Source of the DNA: Nematostella vectensis
Lineage: Eukaryota; Cnidaria; Anthozoa; Actiniaria; Edwardsiidae
DNA: 64,000 nt
Assembly (NCBI RefSeq): GCF_932526225.1
Contig: NC_064039.1
Coordinates: 1,636,001 to 1,700,000, forward strand
Direction: 5' to 3'
In this document: piece by piece, positions 51,096-62,922 of the stretch
Numbering within the stretch: position 1 is the stretch's first letter
How the letters are laid out: every line of letters starts with the position of its first letter
Position numbers and translations under genes: made by a program
Notes under the pieces: generated by a model
Told to the model about the DNA's origin: nothing
What the model saw: the letters and a program-made list of their open reading frames with translations, nothing else
Databases searched by the model: none

Positions 51096-51458
51096 GTTCA
51101 CGTTTTCAATCTCAGGAACCCATATACAGTTTCTCAGTTTTCCATATTTGTATGTGAACGTATGGTAGATGTTGTTGTTGAAAATCACTCGGTTGATTGC
51201 CATTATTAATAATAAGAAATGTCTATTGGCAGACCATTACATTTTTGATGAAGGGTAGGGCAAATACAAAAAGAAAATACAAATTGGTGCACAGTCCTTG
51301 TGGGGAATCCCCGTTTTAGTCACGTGACGTGGTCTCTGCGTATATACCATTAGCCCCCGAAGCTGTATCAGTATCCATTCAATGGTGGGGCTGTCAACTA
51401 GCGCCACTAAAAATGGCTTCAGTGAAGCCAAAAAGGCTATGAAATAGCATTTCATAGC

Positions 51459-51596
51459 ATGGATTCGCTTGGCATTTCGCACCTTAGCCTCGAGGAGCAA
51501 CCCGGAGAACACGAAAACCAACACGGAGTGGGCTGTTCGTACCTGACAAGAGTGGGCAGAAGAGAGGGATTAGAACCAGAGCTGTGGCAGCAGTAG
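51459..51596 (+). pseudogene. Truncated 45-codon fusion ORF in unit D
   Basis: Same structure as the unit C remnant: 15 native codons, the deletion junction, then read-through into downstream sequence ending in TAG. It differs from C by a few bases (ggagaacacg rather than ggagagcacg, cggagtggg rather than cggtgtggg). Confidence 0.6.
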
Positions 51597-52413
51597 GATC
51601 GGATAGTTTCGATAGTACGTGTTCGATTGTAGGGTTGATAAAGTAATGAGAGAGGATGTTTGTAAGGTTGATAAAGTCATAAAGAGCGAGAGCGAAAGTG
51701 GCAATAAACCCCTAAAAACAGGTGCAGGTGTAAGAAATTTATATTTGAAGTTTGTCATGTTTATGGTCCAATAGATTTTGGATAATTGTAAAGTTAAGTG
51801 CCATATGGTTGGGGTTTGATATTCAGCATTAAGGAGTGCAGGTAGTGAATTGATTTAATTGCTCATTATAAATGCAAGGGATGTATACGAGCTTCCCTGG
51901 GATGTATCTATATACATCCCTTGCATTTATAATGAGCAATCTAATTCAATTCATCAGCCCTGCTCTTCCCTGCTAAATATCAAAACCCTCCCCGGGCTCT
52001 TAGCTACTTGCCTATATATTAATGAGGTTTGTACGTGAAATACAGCCCTACAGAAACAATGGAAACCGTGTCAATCATGTAATAATGAAATATAAATGAG
52101 GTCATTATATGATTGTGATTAATCAATGTTGATATATTTATGAATAAACTGTTACAATTATACCCAAGGATCAAAGCTAATTATTTTTCAAACTGCTTTT
52201 GTGAGACCCCTTCATAGTTTTGGGGCTCACATTTTAGTTGCAAAACTGTTGCTTTACATAAAAAATCAGATATCCTATATTTTGTGAATAATGATGATCA
52301 TAATAAATAAAGGTATTATGTCTATGAATATACCAAAAGCACAATTAACAAAACTACCCTTGGCATATTTTTTTATACAGTCCCGGTACCACTAAAAGCA
52401 TAAATCAAAATGA

Positions 52414-55400
52414 TTAGGGCCTGAACACATTTTAATGGAGAAACTATTGGATCTGTTCACGTTTTCAATCTCAGGAACCCATATACAGTTTCTCAGTTTT
52501 CCATATTTGTATGTGAACGTATGGTAGATGTTGTTGTTGAAAATCACTCGGTTGATTGCCATTATTAATAATAAGAAATGTCTATTGGCAGACCATTACA
52601 TTTTTGATGAAGGGTAGGGCAAATACAAAAAGAAAATACAAATTGGTGCACAGTCCTTGTGGGGAATCCCCGTTTTAGTCACGTGACGTGATCTCTGCGT
52701 ATATACCATTAGCCCCCGAAGCTGTATCAGTATCCATTCAATGGTGGGGCTGTCAACTAGCGCCACTAAAAATGGCTTCAGTGAAGCCAAAAAGGCTATG
52801 AAATAGCATTTCATAGCATGGATTCGCTTGGCATTTCGCACTTTAGCCTCGAGGAGCAACCCCAGCCACTTTCTCACCCGTTAGATCATGGTGAAATGGG
52901 CCAAAATGTCGAGATTTGTGGGGAAGGAGAAACTAAACATGGCGGCCGTTGGAGATCATCAGAGTCCCAGGAATCTGGGTATATGAGTGAAAGCGAACAA
53001 GAATCTCAAGATATATCGTCGAGTGATACACAAGATGGTTATTATTCAGACTACGGCTCGCAAGATATGCCAATGGAAGCCGTGAATATCGCAACAGAGG
53101 GCCCGGGAGAGAGCTATTGCGTCGACATACGAAACAAAGGGAATCTTGTGGTGACACTTGGGGATGACGGAGCGCACACTTCCAATAGGCAGTTGGCCTT
53201 GCCTTCGAAGCGTCGTAATACAGATGCTGGTCACGGGGAAAGCAAGATTCCGAGACTACACAAAAAAAATTCCAATCAAATCGTGGGCGCGACTTCCAAG
53301 AAACAGAAATCTATTCCACAATACTTTCGCAAACAGAAGAGACGTGAGGTGGTGGGCTACAAAAGAGGTGATGAATTAGATAAAAAGATTCTCTCAAAAA
53401 ATACATACATCGACATTAAAGAGAACTCGGGTTCCATTCAAATTTCCAATGACGCAAGCAAAGAAGATCTTGAAGATTGCGTGACAGACGGAAGGTCGCG
53501 TAACACATACCACATCAACATAATGAACTCGTCGGGGAATATGGCGATAGGAGACAATGCAAAGTGCGAACATAACTTTGTCACAGGAGAGTGTGTGACA
53601 GCAGATGGATTACATCCAAATGTGGTAGTATCCCCAACAGCACCCCTAGTGGTGCGAGCTGGCAAATCAGTGGCCAAAAGAACACAACTGATTTACAAAC
53701 TGACTGGAGACATTTACCCATTACGTGAAAACGGAAAATGGGACTTGTTTTATCAATGTGTTAATCAAGGGATTAAGATCGCTCGGGATGCTGGGCAAAA
53801 AGGTGTTCAAATATTTTTAATGATTGAGAAAAGCATTGGGCTGAGTTACCAGAAAAAGAATGAAGAGTCTCTCAAGCTTCTTAACAAGGCTAACAAAGAG
53901 ATCTCAGAACATGCCCTGGAAATGCGAGAATTCCTGCTTGCACTTTCTCACAGTCAACTTGCTGCTCTTTACCGAAGAGAAAAAAAGAAATTGAAAACTT
54001 ATGATGCATTAGCAAAAGCACAACAGAATGCAGAAATGGTTCCTTCTTTTTTGGTCAAAGGATTTACTGCATATGAGAGAGCAAGCACGCTATCACTAGA
54101 ACTTTCACTGGTTTCTATTTCAGAACCGGACAGAGATGAGCTAAAAAAAGAAGCCAAGGATGCCTTGAGGCTGACTATATCATTCTGTGAAGAAATGCTC
54201 CAACAGAATCCTGGATTATATCTTAGAAAACAAATTTTTGCACTGTTGAAACTTGCACTTCTTGATCTCAACTGTCGCACCTCAGCGGCTCGCAGTCAGC
54301 CTGTCAGTGAGAGAGATGTCAATGAAGCAGAGGATTGCATCAAACACACAGAGCAGAAATACAGTCAACATCTTAATAATTCTCTAAAAATCCAACTTTA
54401 CACAGCACAATGTGACCTGTGTTTCCGTAAGGCCCAAGTACAATGCCAGGAAAACCAGACAGATAATGGTCACAAGCAGTTGGAGATTGAGCTGTACCAG
54501 CAAGCAATGGTGTATGGGGAAATGGCATTAAAGATGGCGCAGAAGATAAACTTCCCCATAGATATCCAAGCATTACAGGAGAGGCTGTCTGAGCTCAGAG
54601 TTCTGAGTGGAGATGCAACTTGTTCCAGGATAACTGAACTCTGAACTCCCACTTCCCAAAATGCTCAAAAGAGTCTTAAGGACTGCTGTTTCCATGCATT
54701 TTGGGAAGTAATTGTACAGATATTCTCAAGAGAGAATTGATCCTTTTGTGGTGGTGTACATGTGATGATAAAAAGGAAACCAATACACCTGCATATATAG
54801 ATGTGACATAACCTTAATATGATAACCTTGGTTATCCTTTAATTAGTAAACGAACTTTCCATAATAAACCAACAACAACTTGACAGGCCGTTCGCCTGGG
54901 AACATGTGAGTCACCTGAGCCTACACTATTTACAGGGGTCTACTTCCTGACACAGGTATCCCGGTCAGTATATGACACTTAAAATTCAGCAAGTTAGTAA
55001 TAGGTTAATTACCGAGATCAGAGGCAATAAGCGATATACATCCCGAGGCCGTAGGCCGAAGGCTCGAGGTAATTAACTGACTTATTACAGATTGACAAAG
55101 GTTTCCACGCAAAAATGTTTTTCAGAATCTTTATCTTTGAAATTGAACCCTGATTGAACGAAGAGTGGTGTGGAGGATTCAAGCGGCATTAGCACATATA
55201 TCGAAAAGTTATTTCTGCAATTTCTACGGCAATCAAAAAGGAAAACTATTAACGATCAACCACATCGGTATGTGCTAAATAGTCACGAAAACTATTTCAT
55301 CCTTGAAAAGAAAGGCCTTCGCGGTCATTTATGAGATTTCACAAGCGTTTGAATGAGATTTGTTGCACCCTTTATTTTGCATAACACTCGAATTTTTCTG

Positions 55401-56476
55401 AGATGGAGAGCGACGAAGGCATGTCCTAACTGACAGAGAATACGTTTTCGCAAGCCGAACAGATTCTTCCGGATTTCGATCTTGTCAGAACGATCCTTGC
55501 AACAACAAGCCGTTATATTACAATTCTAAGTGAAGAAGAAGTTGAGAAGAGAAAGCACGACAGGATTCCGGAGAACACGAAAACCAACACGGTGTGGGCT
55601 GTTCGTACCTGACAAGAGTGGGCAGAAGAGAGGGATTAGAACCAGAGCTGTAGCAGGATCGTATAGTTTCGATAGTACGTGTTCGATTGTAGGGTTGATA
55701 AAGTAATGAGAGAGGATGTTTGTAAGGTTGATAAAGTCATAAAGAGCGAGAGCGAAAGTGGCAATAAACCCCTAAAAAAACAGGTGCAGGTGTAAGAAAT
55801 TTATATTTGAAGTTTTATCATGTTTATGGTCCAATAGATTTTGGATAATTGTAAAGTTAAGTGCCATATGGTTGGGGTTTGATATTCAGCATGAAGGAGT
55901 GCAGGTAGTGAATTGATTTAATTGCTCATTATAAATGCAAGGGATGTATACGAGCTTCCCTGGGATGTATCTATATACATCCCTTGCATTTATAATGAGC
56001 AATCTAATTCAATTCATCAGCCCTGCTCTTCCCTGCTAAATATCAAAACCCTCCCCGGGCTCTTAGCTACTTGCCTATATATTAATGAGGTTTGTACGTG
56101 AAATAAAGCCCTACAGAAACAATGGAAACCGTGTCAATCATGTAATAATGAAATATAAATGAGGTCATTATATGATTGTGATAAATCAATGTTGATATAT
56201 TTATGAATAAACTGTCACAATTATACCCAAGGATCAAAGCTAATTATTTTTCAAACTGCTTTTGTGAGACCCCTTCATAGTTTTGGGGCTCACATTTTAG
56301 TTGCAAAACTGTTGCTTTACATAAAAAATCAGATATCCTATATTTTGTGAATAATGATGATCATAATAAATAAAGGTATTGTGTCTATGAATATACCAAA
56401 AGCACAATTAACAAAACTACCCTTGGCATATTTTTTTATACAGTCCCGGTACCACTAACAGCATAAATCAAAATGA
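52414..56476 (+). repeat. Array unit E (full length, about 4.06 kb)
   Basis: Follows unit D without spacer and contains the ORF at 52818. Like B-D it lacks the 66-bp stretch shared by A and F. Confidence 0.93.
52818..54644 (+). CDS. 608-aa protein, copy E
   Basis: Intact and of unchanged length. Differences from the other copies include F9, N30, G97 (EGPGESY), H148 in the basic cluster, T159 just before the PIP-like motif, K190, T196 beside the second repeat, T453 and N521. The QKSIPQYF sequence and the third repeat are unchanged. Leader with uORF and start-codon hairpin as in B. Confidence 0.85.
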   Translation: MDSLGISHFSLEEQPQPLSHPLDHGEMGQNVEICGEGETKHGGRWRSSESQESGYMSESEQESQDISSSDTQDGYYSDYGSQDMPMEAVNIATEGPGESYCVDIRNKGNLVVTLGDDGAHTSNRQLALPSKRRNTDAGHGESKIPRLHKKNSNQIVGATSKKQKSIPQYFRKQKRREVVGYKRGDELDKKILSKNTYIDIKENSGSIQISNDASKEDLEDCVTDGRSRNTYHINIMNSSGNMAIGDNAKCEHNFVTGECVTADGLHPNVVVSPTAPLVVRAGKSVAKRTQLIYKLTGDIYPLRENGKWDLFYQCVNQGIKIARDAGQKGVQIFLMIEKSIGLSYQKKNEESLKLLNKANKEISEHALEMREFLLALSHSQLAALYRREKKKLKTYDALAKAQQNAEMVPSFLVKGFTAYERASTLSLELSLVSISEPDRDELKKEAKDALRLTISFCEEMLQQNPGLYLRKQIFALLKLALLDLNCRTSAARSQPVSERDVNEAEDCIKHTEQKYSQHLNNSLKIQLYTAQCDLCFRKAQVQCQENQTDNGHKQLEIELYQQAMVYGEMALKMAQKINFPIDIQALQERLSELRVLSGDATCSRITEL

Positions 56477-56939
56477 TTAGGGCCTGAACACATTTTAATG
56501 GAGAAACTATTGGATCTGTTCACGTTTTCAATCTCAGGAACCCATATACAGTTTCTCAGTTTTCCATATTTGTATGTGAACGTATGGTAGATGTTGTTGA
56601 AAATCACTCGGTTGATTGCCATTATTAATAATAAGAAATGTCTATTGGCAGACCATTACATTTTTGATGAAGGGTAGGGCAAATACAAAAAGAAAATACA
56701 AATTGGTGCACAGTTATGATAATAATGACACCCCCCCTGTCGTTATACACACATACACGCCTCCAAATCTCTAATGTCCTTGTGGGGAATCCCCGTTTTA
56801 GTCACGTGACGTGATCTCTGCGTATATACCATTAGCCCCCGCAGCTGTATCATATACATTCAATGGCGGGGATGTCAACTAGCGCTACTAAAAATGGCTT
56901 CAGTGAAGCCAAAAAGGCTATGAAATAGCATTTCATAGC

Positions 56940-58766
56940 ATGGATTCGCTTGGCATTTCGCACCTTAGCCTCGAGGAGCAACCCCAGCCACTTTCTCACC
57001 CGTTAGATCATGGTGAAATGGGCCAAAATGTCGAGATTTGCGGGGAAAGAGAAACTAAACATGGCGGCCGTTGGAGATCATCAGAGTCCCAGGAATCTGG
57101 GTATATGAGTGAAAGCGAACAAGAATCTCAAGATATATCGTCGAGTGATACACAAGATGGTTATTATTCAGACTACGGCTCGCAAGATATGCCAATGGAA
57201 GCCGTGAATATCGCAACAGAGGGCCCGAGAGAGAGCTATTGCGTCGACATACGAAACAAAGGGAATCTTGTGGTGACACTTGGGGATGACGGAGCGCACA
57301 CTTCCAATAGGCAGTTGGCCTTGCCTTCGAAGCGTCGTAATACAGATGCTGGTCACGGGGAAAGCAAGATTCCGAGACTACGCAAAAAAAATTCCAATCA
57401 AATCGTGGGCGCGAATTCCAAGAAACAGAAATCTATTCCACAATACTTTCGCAAACAGAAGAGACGTGAGGTGGTGGGCTACAAAAGAGGTGATGAATTA
57501 GATAAAAACATTCTCTCAAAAAATATATACATCGACATTAAAGAGAACTCGGGTTCCATTCAAATTTCCAATGACGCAAGCAAAGAAGATCTTGAAGATT
57601 GCGTGACAGACGGAAGGTCGCGTAACACATACCACATCAACATAAAAAATTCGTCGGGGAATATGGCGATAGGAGACAATGCAAAGTGCGAACATAACTT
57701 TGTCACAGGAGAGTGTGTGACAGCAGATGGATTACATCCAAATGTGGTAGTATCCCCAACAGCACCCCTAGTGGTGCGAGCTGGCAAATCAGTGGCCAAA
57801 AGAACACAACTGATTTACAAACTGACTGGAGACATTTACCCATTACGTGAAAACGGAAAATGGGACTTGTTTTATCAATGTGTTAATCAAGGGATTAAGA
57901 TCGCTCGTGATGCTGGGCAAAAAGGTGTTAAGATATTTTTAATGATTGAGAAAAGCATTGGGCTGAGTTACCAGAAAAAAAATGAAGAGTCTCTAAAGCT
58001 TCTTAACAAGGCTAACAAAGAGATCTCAGAACATGCCCTGGAAATGCGAGAATTTCTGCTTGCACTTTCTCACAGTCAACTTGCTGCTCTTTACCGAGGA
58101 AAAAAAAAGAAATTGAAAAATTATGATGCATTAGCAAAAGCACAACAGTATGCAGAAATGGTTCCTTCTTTTTTGGTCAAAGGATTTACTGCATATGAGA
58201 GAGCAAGCACGCTATCACTAGAACTTTCACTGGTTTCTATTTCAGAACCGGACAGAGATGAGCTAAAAAAAGAAGCCAAGGATGCCTTGAGGCTGACTAT
58301 ATCATTCTGTGAAGAAATGCTCCATCAGAATCCTGGATTATATCTTAGAAAACACATTTTTGCACTGTTGAAACTTGCACTTCTTGATCTCAACTGTCGC
58401 ACCTCAGCGGCTCGCAGTCAGCCTGTCAGTGAGAGAGATGTCAATGAAGCAGAGGATTGCATCAAACACACAGAGCAGAAATACAGTCAACATCTTAATG
58501 ATTCTCTAAAAATCCAACTTTACACAGCACAATGTGACCTGTGTTTCCGTAAGGCCCAAGTACAATGCCAGGAAAACCAGACAGATAATGGTCACAAGCA
58601 GTTGGAGATTGAGCTGTACCAGCAAGCAATGGTGTATGGGGAAATGGCATTAAAGATGGCGCAGAAGATAAACTTCCCCATAGATATCCAAGCATTACAG
58701 GAGAGGCTGTCTGAGCTCAGAGTTCTGAGTGGAGATGCAACTTGTGCCAGGATAACTGAACTCTGA
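56940..58766 (+). CDS. 608-aa protein, copy F
   Basis: Intact, 608 codons. Private changes cluster in the helical half and third repeat: K236 in YHINIKNSSGN, G387-K388 (YRGKKKKLKNYD), N394, Y404, H462 and A603. The PIP-like motif and basic clusters are conserved. It is the copy with most replacements in the TPR-like region, but no disabling change is seen. Confidence 0.85.
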   Translation: MDSLGISHLSLEEQPQPLSHPLDHGEMGQNVEICGERETKHGGRWRSSESQESGYMSESEQESQDISSSDTQDGYYSDYGSQDMPMEAVNIATEGPRESYCVDIRNKGNLVVTLGDDGAHTSNRQLALPSKRRNTDAGHGESKIPRLRKKNSNQIVGANSKKQKSIPQYFRKQKRREVVGYKRGDELDKNILSKNIYIDIKENSGSIQISNDASKEDLEDCVTDGRSRNTYHINIKNSSGNMAIGDNAKCEHNFVTGECVTADGLHPNVVVSPTAPLVVRAGKSVAKRTQLIYKLTGDIYPLRENGKWDLFYQCVNQGIKIARDAGQKGVKIFLMIEKSIGLSYQKKNEESLKLLNKANKEISEHALEMREFLLALSHSQLAALYRGKKKKLKNYDALAKAQQYAEMVPSFLVKGFTAYERASTLSLELSLVSISEPDRDELKKEAKDALRLTISFCEEMLHQNPGLYLRKHIFALLKLALLDLNCRTSAARSQPVSERDVNEAEDCIKHTEQKYSQHLNDSLKIQLYTAQCDLCFRKAQVQCQENQTDNGHKQLEIELYQQAMVYGEMALKMAQKINFPIDIQALQERLSELRVLSGDATCARITEL

Positions 58767-59730
58767 ACTCTCACTTCCCAAAATGCTCAAAAGAGTCTTA
58801 AGGACTGCTGTTTCCATGCATTTTGGGAAGTAATTGTACATATATTCTCAAGAGAGAATTGATCCTTTTGTGGTGGTGTACATGTGATGATAAAAAGGAA
58901 ACCAATACACCTGCATATATAGATGTGACATAACCTTAATATGATAACCTTGGTTATCCTTTAATTAGTACACGAACTTTCTATAATAAACCAACAACAA
59001 CTTGACAGGCCGTTCGCCTGGGAACATGTGAGTCACCTGAGCCTACACTATTTACAGCGGTCTACTTCCTGACACAGGTATCCCGGTCAGTATATGACAC
59101 GTAAAATTCAGCTAGTTAGTAATAGGTTAATTCCCGAGATCCGAGGCAATAAGCGATATACATCCCGAGGCCGTAGGCCGAAGACTCGAGGTAATTAACT
59201 GACTTATTACAGATTGACAAAGGTTTCCACGCAAAAATGTTTTTCAGAATCTTTATCTTTGAAATTGAACCCTGATTGAACGAAGAGTGGTGTGGAGGAT
59301 TCAAGCGGCATTAGCATATATATCGAAAAGTTATTTCTGCAATTTCTACGGCAATCAAAAAGGAAAACTATTAACGATCAACCACATCGGTATGTGCTAA
59401 ATAGTCACGAAAACTATTTCATCCTTGAAAACAAAGGCCTTCGCGGCCATTTATGAGATTTCACAAGCGTTTGAATGAGATTTGTTGCACCCTTTATTTT
59501 GCATAACACTCGAATTTTTCTGAGATGGAGAGCGACGAAGGCATGTCCTAACTGACAGAATACGTTTTCGCAAGCCGAACAGATTCTTCCGGATTTCGAT
59601 CTTGTCAGAACGATTCTTGGAACAACAAGCCGTTATATTACAATTCTAAGTGAAGAAGAAGTTGAGAAGAGAAAGCACGACAGGATTCCGGAGAACACGA
59701 AAACCAACACGGTGTGGGCTGTTCGTACCT

Positions 59731-61544
59731 AGATAGATAGACTTTATTTAAGACACGCTTGCCCCGTCAACAACAGCTGATTTCCACAAGGGGCGTGTGG
59801 AAAAAAAATATATATATATATATCTATAATAATTAGAAATATAACTATAAGTAAAAGTATTTAAATAAATAACGAAAGAAAAAAAAAAAAAGAACTTGAT
59901 CTATGTGGATATATAATACTATAAATACGCTAAACTAATTATTTGTTTAGATAAAAGTGTGAGCCTCTAATTCTCTGACAAATGATGATAAACTTGTACA
60001 ATCTCGACTAGCCTCTGGGAGGGAATTCCATAATTTAGCTCCATCATAGCTGAAACTTTTTTTCATAAATTCAGTTTTTGGGAGTGGCAGCTGTAGCGAG
60101 GTGGAGGAGCCTCTGAGATTGTAATTTGTAATATTTTTCTTTAAGCTGAAAAGGTCCGTGAGACAGTTTGGAGCCATATCATGCAAAACTTTAAACATTT
60201 GTTTGGCTTTTGTCTTTGCTCGCTGGGTCTCTAAATTTTGCCAGCCCAATTCAGCTAGAGCCTCTGTGGCAGGGGTGTCATTTGACCTGTTTGTGATCAC
60301 CCTTGCCGCCCTATTTTGCAATTTTTGAAGACGGATTGTGTTACATTGCCCAAGAGTATCCCACACCTCGCTACAGTAGTTAAGGTGTGGTTGGATGATT
60401 GCATTATAAATAGAGACTAATGTATTTTGATTAGCAAATTCAGAAATTCGTTTCATGGCTCCTATACCAGAACTGACTTTTTTAGCAAGAGAATCAATGT
60501 GCTGATCCCAATTTAGGTGTTCGTCAATTTCCACACCAAGAACCCTACTTTGCTGAACTTGTTTTAGTTCCTTGTTATCAATAGAAATAGAAGGTTTGCA
60601 AGGAAGGGTTCTTAGCTTGTGGTGGGATCCTATTAATAAGAATTCTGTTTTTGCTACATTGAGACTTAATTTATTAGCCAAGAGCCATTCTTTCACTTGC
60701 TCAAGGTCCGAATTCATGGCCAACTCAACTTCCCCTACTGTACTACCAGACGCTGTCAAGTTTGTATCGTCAGCAAATAATCTAGGAGTAGTGTGCAAAA
60801 GACACTCTGGTAGATCATTAATATATAAGAGGAAGAAAAGTGGGCCAAGAATTGAACCCTGAGGAATGCCACATGTGATTTTACTTTCAGAGGACACTGT
60901 ACTGTTTAGCTGGCATTTCTGTTTACGGTTGGACAAATAAGATTGAATTAATAAAAGGGCATTTCCAGTGATACCATTCAATTCTAGTTTTCGAAGCAAA
61001 ATGTCATGATTAACGGTATCAAATGCCTTTTTTAGATCCAAAAATACAACTAAATTAAACTTTTGTCTGTCCATGTTAATATACCAGCTATTAGTGCTAT
61101 CAAGGAGAGCAGAAACAGTAGAGTGTAGTCTTCGAAAGCCAAATTGTTGTTCGGATAAAATTTGGTTTGCTGTAAAATGATCGTATAACTGTTCATACAT
61201 TATTTTTTCCATTAGTTTGCTAATCACTGGTAATATACTTATTGGTCTATAGTTGTCGGGAATAGTCTTAGAGCCTTTTTTAAAGAGGGGCAAAACCCTA
61301 GCCATTTTCCACTCATCTGGAAAACAGTTGGAAATTATAGAGTTGTTAAAAATGTAAGTGAGAGATGGAGAAATGGCATGGGCTGCACACTTGAGTATTT
61401 TTCCAGAGATTTTGTCAATACCAGTCGCTTTGGCATTAGAAAGGCAACCCAAAAGCTTTAGTACTTTTGTATTGGATACTAACTTAAAACGTGACATTTG
61501 AGCACTACATGGCTTAATAAAATGCTCAAATGATTTACTAGGGT
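59731..61544 (-). mobile_element. 5'-truncated non-LTR retrotransposon in unit F
   Basis: Minus-strand LINE whose 3' end (aataaag then a tctatctatcta tail) abuts 59731 and whose truncated 5' end is at 61544. The unit sequence 'gtacct|gacaag' is split with at most one shared base, so there is no real target duplication. Confidence 0.9.
59947..61544 (-). CDS. LINE reverse transcriptase, C-terminal part
   Basis: An open frame of over 530 codons enters from the truncated end (NPSKSFEHFIKPCSAQ before the first ATG at 61497). RT motifs are clear: NYRPISILPVISKLMEKIM, QFGFRRLHST, VFLDLKKAFDTVNHDIL, GIPQGSILGPLFFLLYINDL and the catalytic FADD in RLFADDTNL, then the thumb and C-terminal region common to jockey/CR1-type elements (VLGVEIDEHLNW, LQKLQNRAARVIT, SYDGAKLWNSLP). 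The endonuclease domain is missing through truncation. The remaining frame is intact, indicating a young insertion. Confidence 0.93.
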
Positions 61545-62364
61545 TGACAAGAGTGGGCAGAAGAGAGGGATTAGAACCAGAGCTGTAGCAGGATCGGATA
61601 GTTTCGATAGTACGTGTTCGATTGTAGGGTTGATAAAGTAATGAGAGAGGATGTTTGTAAGGTTGATAAAGTCATAAAGAGCGAGAGCGAAAGTGGCAAT
61701 AAACCCCTAAAAAAACAGGTGCAGGTGTAAGAAATTTATATTTGAAGTTTTATCATGTTTATGGTCCAATAGATTTTGGATAATTGTAAAGTTAAGGGCC
61801 ATATGGTTGGGGTTTGATATTCAGCATGAAGGAGTGCAGGTAGTGAATTGATTTAATTGCTCATTATAAATGCAAGGGATGTATACGAGCTTCCCTGGGA
61901 TGTATCTATATACATCCCTTGCATTTATAATGAGCAATCTAATTCAATTCATCAGCCCTGCTCTTCCCTGCTAAATATCAAAACCCTCCCCGGGCTCTTA
62001 GCTACTTGCCTATATATTAATGAGGTTTGTACGTAAAAAAAAAGCCCTACAGAAACAATGGAAACCGTGTCAATCATGTAATAATGAAATATAAATGAGG
62101 TCATTATATGATTGTGATTAATCAATGTTGATATATTTATGAATAAACTGTCACAATTATACCCAAGGATCAAAGCTAATTATTTTTCAAACTGCTTTTG
62201 TGAGACCCCTTCATAGTTTTGGGGCTCACATTTTAGTTGCAAAACTGTTGCTTTACATAAAAAAATCAGATATCCTATATTTTGTGAATAATGATGATCA
62301 TAATAACTAAAGGTATTATGTCTATGAATTACCAAAAGCACAATTAACAAAACTACCCTTGGCA

Positions 62365-62922
62365 AGGCTATATATTGAAAACATCAAGCAACCCCATTAA
62401 GAAAAGCTGTCACATACAAATATTTAGTATATAAAAAATATATCCATAGGGAAAATAGGTGTATGCCCTTGCACTGTGCAATATGTCTTCCTTGTTATAA
62501 TGTTCCATAGTATCTCTTCTTTGCTAGTAAAGGCCACTTTTTTTGTATTTTATTGGGCTTGCAGGAAGCTGGAAAGGTATCTTTGACTCGAGTCAGACAT
62601 ACCTTTGCTGCTTCCTGCCAGCACAATGAAATACACAAAAAAGTGGACTTGGCACGAGGTGGTCTTAGTTGGCATGAGGCAGGTAAAATGGAGAGGGGGA
62701 AATTAACTAAAATCGTTAAATTTCGTCTTATTTCTTTATTTTTTTATTGGCTATATAGTTTTAAATAGCAAAATGAACGACCTAAAAAGATGGAAAATTA
62801 AGATGTTAATGTTACAAGCTTGTTATTGCAAGATTCCATATTCTACAGCAACGCAATAATCAAAACCATCCTTTCAGGTCATGGTGCACGAGATCTCCCA
62901 TCTGTTTTGCTTGAAATTTTAA
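62365..62922. other. Spacer with a foldback element
   Basis: No gene. It contains the foldback at 62534-62646 and otherwise AT-rich sequence leading into the second LINE fragment. Confidence 0.5.
62534..62646. mobile_element. Foldback MITE
   Basis: Nearly complementary arms of about 50 bases (ccacttttttt...gcaggaagc and its complement ...cacaaaaaagtgg) meet around a central ctcgag. The structure is a long hairpin without coding capacity. Confidence 0.75.

Larger units (their letters stand above)
44168..52413 (+). repeat. Array unit D (internally deleted, split by the TIR segment)
   Basis: Unit D consists of 44168-44214 plus 51102-52413, with the 6.9-kb TIR-bounded segment inserted 47 bases into it. 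It has the same deletion junction as unit C (51501-51504), so C and D derive from one deletion event followed by duplication. Confidence 0.9.
56477..62364 (+). repeat. Array unit F (full length, split by a LINE)
   Basis: Last unit. It shares the 66-bp stretch with A (56714-56779), contains the ORF at 56940, and is interrupted at 59731-61544 by a LINE. It ends at about 62364, where 'cccttggca' runs into unrelated sequence about 115 bp short of the full unit end. Confidence 0.92.

Noticed and set aside
35194-58774. Antisense and overlapping small ORFs recurring in the 608-aa units (74, 62, 79, 93, 66 and 60 codons)
   Set aside because: They recur only because the units are near-identical. They lie opposite or out of frame with the long ORF and show no independent features.
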